A stretch of DNA of 15,846 bases from Burkholderiaceae bacterium (GTDB taxonomy: Bacteria; Pseudomonadota; Gammaproteobacteria; Burkholderiales; Burkholderiaceae). Positions 1-8,000 of this stretch are shown one piece after another (the stretch's first letter is position 1; every line of letters starts with the position of its first letter). The translations under genes were made by a program, and so were the position numbers. The stretch is taken from assembly GCA_022701845.1 (NCBI GenBank), contig JAKONS010000196.1, positions 1-15,846 on the forward strand, given 5' to 3'. The notes beneath the pieces were generated by a model. That model did not search any database and was not told the DNA's origin. It saw only the letters and a list, made by a program, of their open reading frames with translations.

Positions 1-881
1 TGGTTGGCCGCCAGCGGCCGGCCGAACTGCTTGCGGTCGAGCACGTACTGGCGCGCACGGAACCAGCAGTCTTCCGCCGCGCCCAAGGCGCCCCAGGCGA
101 TGCCGTACCGGGCGCTGTTGAGGCAGGTGAACGGACCCTTGAGACCCTGTACTTCGGGGAAAGCGTTTTCTTCCGGCACGAACACGCCGTCCATGACGAT
201 CTCACCGGTGATCGACGCCCGCAGACCGACCTTGCCGTGGATCGCCGGAGCGGTCAGCCCCTTCATCCCTTTTTCCAGCACGAAGCCGCGGATGGGCCCG
301 ACCGCGCCGCTCTCGCTGACCTCTTTGGCCCAAACGACGAACACGTCGGCGATCGGGCTGTTGCTGATCCACATCTTGCTGCCGCGCAGCTCGTAGCCGC
401 CGGCCACCTTGCGTGCACGGGTCGCCATGCTGCCCGGGTCCGAGCCATGGTCGGGCTCGGTCAGGCCGAAGCAGCCGATCCACTCACCGGTGGCCAGCTT
501 GGGCAGGTATTTCTGGCGCTGCGCTTCGGTGCCGAATTCGTAGATCGGCACCATCACCAAAGAACTCTGCACGCTCATCATCGAGCGATAGCCGGAGTCG
601 ATGCGCTCGACCTCGCGGCTGATCAGGCCGTAAGCCACGTAGTTCAAGCCCGGGCCGCCATATTCCTCAGGAATCGTCGGGCCGAGCAGGCCGAGTTCAC
701 CCATCTCGCGAAAGATGCCCGGATCGGTTTTTTCGTTGCGAAAGGCGTCCAGCACACGGGGCGCCAGCTTGTCCTGGCAGTAGGCAGCCGCTGCGTCGCG
801 CACCATGCGTTCGTCGTCGCTCAGTTGCTGGTCGAGAAGAAAAGGGTCTTCCCAATGGAAGGTGGCACGGGTGCTTGACAT
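1..881 (-). CDS. gcdH: Glutaryl-CoA dehydrogenase, N-terminal 293 residues (partial, runs off left edge)
   Basis: FAD-dependent acyl-CoA dehydrogenase that oxidises and decarboxylates glutaryl-CoA to crotonyl-CoA in lysine, tryptophan and benzoate-type degradation; cytoplasmic. The translation begins [14 protein letters not shown] and shows the N-terminal helical domain (about 15-130), the acyl-CoA dehydrogenase signature [16 protein letters not shown] (137-152), the flavin/substrate segment KMWISNSP (169-176), and the start of the C-terminal helical domain with [15 protein letters not shown]. The substrate-side segment [16 protein letters not shown] (92-107) is the glutaryl-CoA type rather than the short-chain type. 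The family is about 395 residues, so roughly 100 are missing, including the catalytic Glu region. The ATG at 881 has a GGAGA Shine-Dalgarno five bases upstream. It is divergent from a LysR gene, the usual gcdH/gcdR layout. A generic acyl-CoA dehydrogenase is the only real alternative. Confidence 0.93.
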   Translation of the reverse strand, partial: MSSTRATFHWEDPFLLDQQLSDDERMVRDAAAAYCQDKLAPRVLDAFRNEKTDPGIFREMGELGLLGPTIPEEYGGPGLNYVAYGLISREVERIDSGYRSMMSVQSSLVMVPIYEFGTEAQRQKYLPKLATGEWIGCFGLTEPDHGSDPGSMATRARKVAGGYELRGSKMWISNSPIADVFVVWAKEVSESGAVGPIRGFVLEKGMKGLTAPAIHGKVGLRASITGEIVMDGVFVPEENAFPEVQGLKGPFTCLNSARYGIAWGALGAAEDCWFRARQYVLDRKQFGRPLAAN

Positions 882-933
882 GATGGTCTCCAGACGAGAG
901 AACGGCGCCGTGCGTGACGACGCCTAAAAAGTC

Positions 934-963
934 ATCCTATCGGTGCATGGGCCAGGAAAGCAA
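934..963 (-). promoter_or_regulatory. Candidate sigma-70 promoter of gcdH
   Basis: On the minus strand TTGCTT (plus-strand 958-963) and TAGGAT (934-939) are separated by 18 bases, ending about 50 bases before the gcdH ATG. Matches to consensus are 3/6 and 4/6, weak enough to need an activator. The -35 element touches the left arm of the dyad at 962-1009, as expected for LysR-type activation. This was found by eye and is not verified. Confidence 0.4.
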
Positions 964-1009
964 ACGAGAATTACGCACGCAGAAATGCGCAAAATTCATG
1001 TCTTCGTTT
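962..1009. promoter_or_regulatory. Imperfect dyad, candidate LysR-type operator between gcdH and gcdR
   Basis: The left arm AAACGAGAATTACGCA (962-977) is mirrored, with small insertions, by the right arm: TGCGCAAAATTC (986-997) followed by TCTTCGTTT (1001-1009). The inner symmetric blocks are GAATT..CGCA / TGCG..AATTC and the outer block is AAACGA / TCGTTT. It lies in the 180-bp divergent region, directly upstream of the gcdH -35 candidate. LysR regulators typically bind interrupted dyads there and control both themselves and the divergent gene. The binding protein is inferred to be the adjacent regulator. Confidence 0.5.
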
Positions 1010-1061
1010 TCAAACAGCCTTCGGGCCCGTTTGATCGACCGCCATCAACCCCGTTTTAAGC

Positions 1062-1988
1062 ATGCGTCGAAAAATCCCATCCACGCAGGCACTGGCATGT
1101 TTCGAGGCTGCGGCACGGCACCGCAGCTATACCCGCGCAGCAGAGGAGCTCTCGATGACACAAAGCGCGGTGTCCCGACAGATCCTTGCGCTGGAGAGCT
1201 TCGTCGGTCTGGCCCTGTTCCGCCGTACCCGGCACGGCGTGGTGCTGACACCGGCTGGCCTGCAGTACAGCCGGCAGGTCGCGCGCAGTCTCCAGGGCAT
1301 GGAGCGCGACACGCTGGACCTGATGGCCGGCCAAGGGCGAGGCGGTGCCCTCACCCTTGCGGCGGTGCCGACATTCGCCACGCGGTGGCTGGTACCCCGC
1401 CTGCCTTTGCTGGCACAGCGCCAGCCCGGCATCACCGTGCATATCGAAACCCGCACGCGGCCCTTCATTTTCGAAGACTCGGGTTTCGACGCCGCCCTGT
1501 ATGCCGGCACCCCGGAGCAGGTGGCGCACTGGCCCGGCATCGTGGCCGAACATCTGCTCGATGAAGACGTGGTCCCGGTATGCAGCCCGCGCTTGCTGCC
1601 ATCCGGTCACACATGCCTTCCGCCCGCCGCGTTGGCGCAGTTACCGCTGCTGCAGCAAAGCACCCGCCCCCACGCATGGCAACGATGGTTTGCCGCCTTG
1701 GGTGTCACCACCGCGAATGCGCTGGATGGTCCCCGCTATGAACTGTTCTCCATGGTGGCGGTTGCCGCCGCGCACGGTTTGGGAGCCGCTCTCGTGCCGC
1801 GCATGCTGGTCGATGCGGAGCTCGCGACAGGGCAGCTGGTGGTCGCCAGTTTCCACGTGCCCCCCGTGGAACGCGCGTATTACCTGGTCTCCCCCGCTAT
1901 CGGCGGAGAAACCCCCGCGCTCTCGGGTTTCAAACAGTGGATTCGGGAAATGGCAGCCCCGGGCATGACGAGAAAAACCGAAAGCTGA
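1062..1988 (+). CDS. gcdR: LysR-family transcriptional regulator, GcdR-like
   Basis: A 308-aa DNA-binding regulator of usual LysR length. The N-terminal winged helix-turn-helix covers about 5-63: QALACFEAAARHRSYTRAAE, then SMTQSAVSRQI as recognition helix, then LFRRTRHGVVLTPAG as wing. A periplasmic-binding-like effector domain follows (about 90-300), starting LTLAAVPTFATRWLVPRLP, which is the GcvA/AmpR-like subgroup pattern. It probably senses glutarate or a related intermediate and activates the divergent gcdH; this is inferred from its position and from GcdR regulators known next to gcdH in Pseudomonas. The ATG at 1062 is the natural family start (MRRKIPSTQAL) but has only a weak TAAG upstream. 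The gene converges on the long minus-strand gene ending at 2055. The effector is unknown, so the symbol rests on context. Confidence 0.85.
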   Translation: MRRKIPSTQALACFEAAARHRSYTRAAEELSMTQSAVSRQILALESFVGLALFRRTRHGVVLTPAGLQYSRQVARSLQGMERDTLDLMAGQGRGGALTLAAVPTFATRWLVPRLPLLAQRQPGITVHIETRTRPFIFEDSGFDAALYAGTPEQVAHWPGIVAEHLLDEDVVPVCSPRLLPSGHTCLPPAALAQLPLLQQSTRPHAWQRWFAALGVTTANALDGPRYELFSMVAVAAAHGLGAALVPRMLVDAELATGQLVVASFHVPPVERAYYLVSPAIGGETPALSGFKQWIREMAAPGMTRKTES

Positions 1989-2015
1989 AACCCGACCGCA
2001 TGCCAGTAAGGCGAA

Positions 2016-2043
2016 GGGAACGTCGACTGCATCGACACTTCCC
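2016..2043. terminator. Stem-loop between convergent genes, possible bidirectional terminator
   Basis: GGGAA (2016-2020) pairs with TTCCC (2039-2043) and GTCGA (2022-2026) pairs with TCGAC (2032-2036), around the loop CTGCA, with a small internal bulge. It lies in the 66-bp gap between the regulator stop (1988) and the stop of the giant gene (2055). There is no proper T-tract on either strand, so efficient intrinsic termination is uncertain. Confidence 0.4.
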
Positions 2044-2054
2044 CCTGGCCATTT

Positions 2055-5000
2055 CTAACGCTGCACCACACCCCGCATGACAGGCGCATTTGCCGCAGGC
2101 GGCAGGTCGTATTGCTCCACCGGGGTCATCAGCACCGGCGCACCGAGCTGCGGTGCCATCTCGAGTGCGGGTGCATCGGGTTGCCGCACCAGGGACTCCG
2201 GGACTTGCACGCTGGCAGGGCTAGGTGCGCTTGCACGGGGTGTCTCGCCATTCACCGGAGCGGAGCCGAAGGCCGTCTCGTCGAACTTCACCCGCATGCG
2301 GACATAAGCCCCCTTGCTGGTGTATTCGTTCGCTGTCAGATCGCGGTCCGACAAGCCGACGAAGTTGTAGCCGCCCGATACCCACATATCGCGGTAGACC
2401 TGGTATCCGATTTCCGCACCAAGCGTTTTCTGCAGCGCTCCGCCTTGTCCATACAACGCGCCGATCTGCAGACCGATGTCCCAGTCTTGGTTGATGTCCT
2501 GGATGACGCGCCCCTGCAGCAGTTGCGCCCAATACCGGCTGACCAAACTGCCGTCGTCCGCATGGCTGACTTTTGCCGCATACCGGGACGTGATCTGCAA
2601 GCCGCGCTGCGGATTCACATTCAAATGTGCCGAGAATATGTTGGCTGTGTATTTGCCGGGCAACACTGCATTGCCCGAGCTGTTCCCGAACGTACTGCCG
2701 GTCCCGATGGCGGCGCCGGACGCGTTCCCCCCGCCCACGACTTTCTCCCCCTTGTATTCATAGCGGGCCAGCGCGTTCCACACGTTCGTGTCGACCGGCC
2801 GATACGCGACGCCGACCTGGTGACGCTGGAGCAGCCGTTCATTGCCGCCGCTCGCACCCTGCCCCACGCTATCGCTGACGACACTACGGGCAAGCACACT
2901 CACTTCCGGATTGACCTTGTAGCCCACACCAGCGCTGAAAAGCCGGGTGGTGGCATCGGAACCATTACGTGCTTCCAGTACGCCACTGGCTTTCAAACCG
3001 TCTTCCTGGTATTCAGCACCTCCAGTGAGCGCAGTCGATTCACCCAGCCGGCTATTGCTGTAGCCGGTCGCGGTGTTGACCGAATTGCTGGCGCCTGAAA
3101 GGTTGCGGGTGTGCTCGATGCCGCCGGTCAGGCGGATGCGGGGACTGACCTGCACCGTATTGCGCACGCCGATGGCCGTCGCTGCGCTGCGGCCGTCGAT
3201 CGAATCCGCAAGACGGTATTCGTTGTAGACCCGCCCGCCCTCCATATACGCGCTTTCGATCCCCAGAACCCCGATATTGTTGGTCTGGGTACTGGCCAGG
3301 CTGTACGGGCCATACAAGCTCGAAATCAGCTCATAGCGACCGTATGCACGGCTCTTGTCGGTCAACGCGTAGTTCGCGCCGATCGCCACGGTATGGCGGT
3401 CCGACGCTTTCACATCCTGTTCCGCCTCGACGAACGCCTGCAGGCCCTTCACCTCCGGTACCTGCACCGACACACGACCACGCAAGGTTGTCAGATCGTC
3501 GTTCTGCGCGTTAGCGGCCGCGGCAGCACCGAGAAAGGTGGTATTGCCCGCGGAAAGATTACTGCCCAGTGCGTTGTTGTAGGTAGATGCCCTTCCATAG
3601 TCGAAACCTGCACTGGTGCCCAGCGCAGTGGCGCTCTGCCCATGGCGAACACCGGCCTCCACCACGACGTTGTCGCTCAGCTTCTTCTGTGCGCTGACGG
3701 TCGCTCCCTTGCGGTCGTGGGTCAGCAGCGCATCCTTGCTGTAGAGGGTTTCGGCCCGCAGCGCGAGCGTCGGGTCGATCTTCAATTCCGCCCGCGCCGA
3801 AACATCGGTGTGGCCAGCGCTGAAGCTAGCCCCTGGGTTGTCGAACGTAGACGAAGTTTTACTGGCGAGCGCTACGACCGCCAGCTTTTCGTCCTGGTGG
3901 CGTAATTCGATCCGTCCCCCACCACCACTGCCGCGCTCGTCCGAATGGGTGCGCACGAGTTCTGCAGCGACCGTCGTGTTGTCACCCACACGCGCCAAAG
4001 CGGTGAGTGCGGTCAGATCGCGCTGATTCGCGTCGTTCTGGTCGGTATTCGCAACGACTCCCAGCTGCAGTCGGTCGGTCACGCGAAGTTGTACATCTGT
4101 CCCTGCAACGACGAACTTGGCGCCGCCGCTGTCGACCTCATAAGTGACGCGGATCGATTGCGGGTTGAGATTCGCGTCGACCGACGCGATCGGCCGTGTG
4201 AAGAGAATGCGCCGCGTCAAGGATTCGACCGTGTAGTCGATGAACCGGACGACTGGCGTCCGCTGCAACACCACGTTGGGCTGGTTTCGATCTCGCACGA
4301 CAATTTCGATCTGATCGCTGTTGTCGATGAATTCACCGCCGGTGGCACTCAGGTAATAAGGGCCGGAAGTACCGAGCGCACGGAATTCCTCGATCTGCTG
4401 AGATTGCGATGTACGGGCGACATAGGTGGTCGCTCTGATCTTTTCGTCCTCGTAAACATTTTTCATGCCGGTCAGCGTGCGATTGGTCTGGCTCAAACTA
4501 CGAACCTCCTGACTGCTCGCGGTCGTGAAATCGCCATACAGCAGATAAGACCGGTTTTTGTCGATGCGTACATAGAGCTTCTGCGTGCTCTGGGCGTCGA
4601 AACCCTTTACCGCCGAATCACCGTAGACCGGATAGAACTCATCGGGCCGGATATCGCGGAACAGCCGATCTTTCTGCCGCTTGTCGGTATCCAGTGCAGC
4701 TGTCAGCAGATATTCGCCCTTCACTGCTCCTTTGAAGAAAAATGCTGCTCGTCCGGATGCACGCGTACGGGAGCTGTCCCCACCGAGGCTGCTGAGTTCA
4801 GCCTCGAAAGCGGCGCCGGCCGGCATGGCGCCGATGGGTAGACCACCGCGCTTGCTGAAGTCGAGAATGCCTTCGACTATGCCGACGCCGATCATCGGAC
4901 GCAGTTCGGGCAGCAGCGCGATGCTGGTTTCCTCGACTAGATCGGCCGCACTTACACGCAGACGTGCGTTCCCCGGCTCTCCCGGTGGAAGCAACTGAAA

Positions 5001-8000
5001 CTCTGCCTGCCCGCCTTCCATGAACACTTGCGCGCCAGGCTCATTGGGATTCATGTCGTCAACCAACCAGCGGCCCCGATCCGATTCGAGGGTCACCTGG
5101 GTGCGAGCGGTTACTGGCACCCCAGCGGCATCTTTGAGACGAACACGTACGGATATAGGCGACCGTAAATCAGCGCGTGCGGACTCCGGCACAACGATGT
5201 CGATTGCACCAAGCTTGTCTGGAGCAACCACATTAATCGCCACTGCATTTCCTCGCGGATTACCAAAACCGTCGAATGCAGCGATTTCAAGCCTGTTCTT
5301 GCCAGCTTTCAGCAAAACGCCGATGTACTCCCACGCCACCATGTCTCTGGCAGCAAAAGTCGCCTTCTTTCCCACGCGCTTTTCGTTGATTTCGACGCCA
5401 TCGACGGTAAGGCGGAAGGTCGAACCCGTTTCTCCTTTTACCTGGACATTGATGGATTGGTTTGGCACCGTGTCACCGTCCTCCAAGCCGACGAAACCAA
5501 GCGCATTGACAGTGACCGAAGCCAATGCCGCCTCAAGCTCGATCGGACTGGGCGTTGCCGCCGGCAGCAATGGAACCGAACGAGGTTCCAACATGGCGCC
5601 GGATGTGAGTCCCGACCTCGTATCGAGTGCTCCGGGACTGACTGCCGATCCACTGGTGATGGACGCCGCTTTCGCGGTAGATCGCACACCCGCCACCGAA
5701 TTAAACAGACTGCCGGCTTGAGGCGCCATGCCATTGCTGATCGCGCCCAGAGTTCCACCGTTGGCGCCAGCAGCCCCGACGAAACCACCGCTCGTGCCCG
5801 ATGCACCTGACGGCAATGCGATCAGGGGCGCGGAACTGCCTAATTGGGGGCCGATCATGCCGATGCCGGACGACTGACCGCTCGCTGGCATTCCCCGCGT
5901 GTCGCCCACTACTTGCGTTCGTCCTTCCGCATCCAGTCTTGTCCGCAACTGGGCCTCCAGCTCAGTGGCAGGATTGGCACCGATGGCGGTACGGCGAGAC
6001 ATCACCTCGTCGGTGATTGCCTTTTCACAGCTCTGGACGATGAAATCAGCCTTGTGAAATTCACCTTTGACCAAATCGACAAACCGGCTCGCGGGGTTAC
6101 CCGCATTTCTGCTGTCGAGTACCGCCAACTTGGCACCGAGCGGGAGCGTTGACTCATCTACACGAAGCACGTGCGTGATAGGTTTGAGTCCGTAGAAGCT
6201 CCATTTCCCTTCCACGTCAGTAATGACAAAAGTGCCGTTTTCGAGATAAAGACGCACACCCGGGATGCCAAGTTCGTCCGCGCCGCCTTGGACTCCATCG
6301 CGCTTGCAATCCAGATAGACCTTCCCGAAGGCAAAGGCTTCATCAGAAAAAACGCCGCCCGAAACACGAACCGTCCAGATGGCAAGGTTGGAGGTCAACG
6401 GGCCGGCGCGCACGGTCGCGCGGTTGACCGCATCCCCGTTCGTAGGAGCTCCCACACCAATGCGAACCCGATAGCGCAGCGTTGCTGAAGCATCGGCCGC
6501 CAACTGCATCTCCGGAAAACCGAACGTCAGGGTAGGACCACTGCCGCCTTTGGGATCGCTGGCGACAGCGCCATTCATGCGCGCGCTGCCACTGACATAG
6601 CCAAAACCGGGAGGCAAACGATCGTCGAAACTAAACCCAGTTATCGAGGCACCCGTCTTGTTGGTCACCGTCAATGCGTATTCCAGAAAATCGCCCAGCT
6701 CGGCTTGGCGTTTGCTGCCTTCTTTTCGCAACGTCAGACCCCGAATATTTCCCGGATCAAGTGGAATATGGTTGTGCACTACTTCGCACGCCGCTCCTCC
6801 CGAGGCGTTAATACCGGCAACGACAGAAGTAAAATAAGTAGTCGGATCACCACCCTTCGGCGCTCCCGCATTCGGCACCACCAACCCGCAAGTAGCGAAT
6901 GTTCCTGGAGATACAGGAATTAACTCGGAGGGATAGAGATAGGCACTTCCAGCAGGCGGAATCACAGAGACTCCATAAGTACACAAGCCGCTGACTGGCG
7001 GAGATTTCAAGAAGAACTGGTAAGCGCCGTCTCCACCGGTCGTCATGGAAACACTGCCGTTGGAGTTGAAGCTATATACACCAGCCGCCCCTCCAAACAA
7101 TTCACCTGGGGAGATCGGTCCGGCCGTTCCACCACTACACGATTGCCGCGTATAGGTGACGACTGCACCTGCCACGGGCATGCGCGACACGGCGTCGTAA
7201 ACCGTTCCCTGCGGGTCGGTCAATACAGACTGAACGGTACTTGTCGCTGCGGCAACGACATTTGCCGAAGTAAAGCCGACCGTATTTTTGTCGAAAGCAA
7301 CGGCCCAACCCTTGTTGGTGACCAAGACTCGATTCGCTCCGGTGCCATCAGCGGTGGTGACCTGAACCGTAAACGTGACCTCTTCGGACTGACCGGCACC
7401 GAGTGACCGGCTTCCGTCGGTCAAACTCAGCACCAGTTCAGTGGGCGGATTAAAGGCATCAGTACTTTCTTCTTTGGTGCGATTGCACTGTGCTTTGCCG
7501 GTAAACCCGGGTGAAACTGCAAGGTACCCGTTCCTGACTCTCGGAGTACCAATTAACTCCCATTCGCGAATGGTGCCGCCTCTCAAGTCATTGGCGAGTG
7601 CACAATTAAGGTTGTCTATTAACCGAACGTTGGGCGCCAGCGCACCACCACTGTTGGTGACGCGCAAGGTGTAATCTAATTGATAGATGCCCGCGCCAAT
7701 ACGCCGCGGCAGCGAGGCTGATTTCACCAATGAAAGCACTGGCAGTTGTGTCGATACAACCGTAGCGGACGAATTATTATTCGGATCGCCGTCGCCATCG
7801 GGATCCGGATTAGCGCCATCCACAGAATCGTCACGCACCGAAGGAGTTCCGCCCGGAACGATCGCGGCAATTCCTTTGGAAACGTTGGTCAGTGCTGCAG
7901 TGCGCCCGGTGAGATTCACCCGCACATCGAACTGCACAACCGCCTCGGCGCCTGGTGAAAGCGACGAACCCGGCGCTAACAAATTTTGGTTGGCAGCGGT

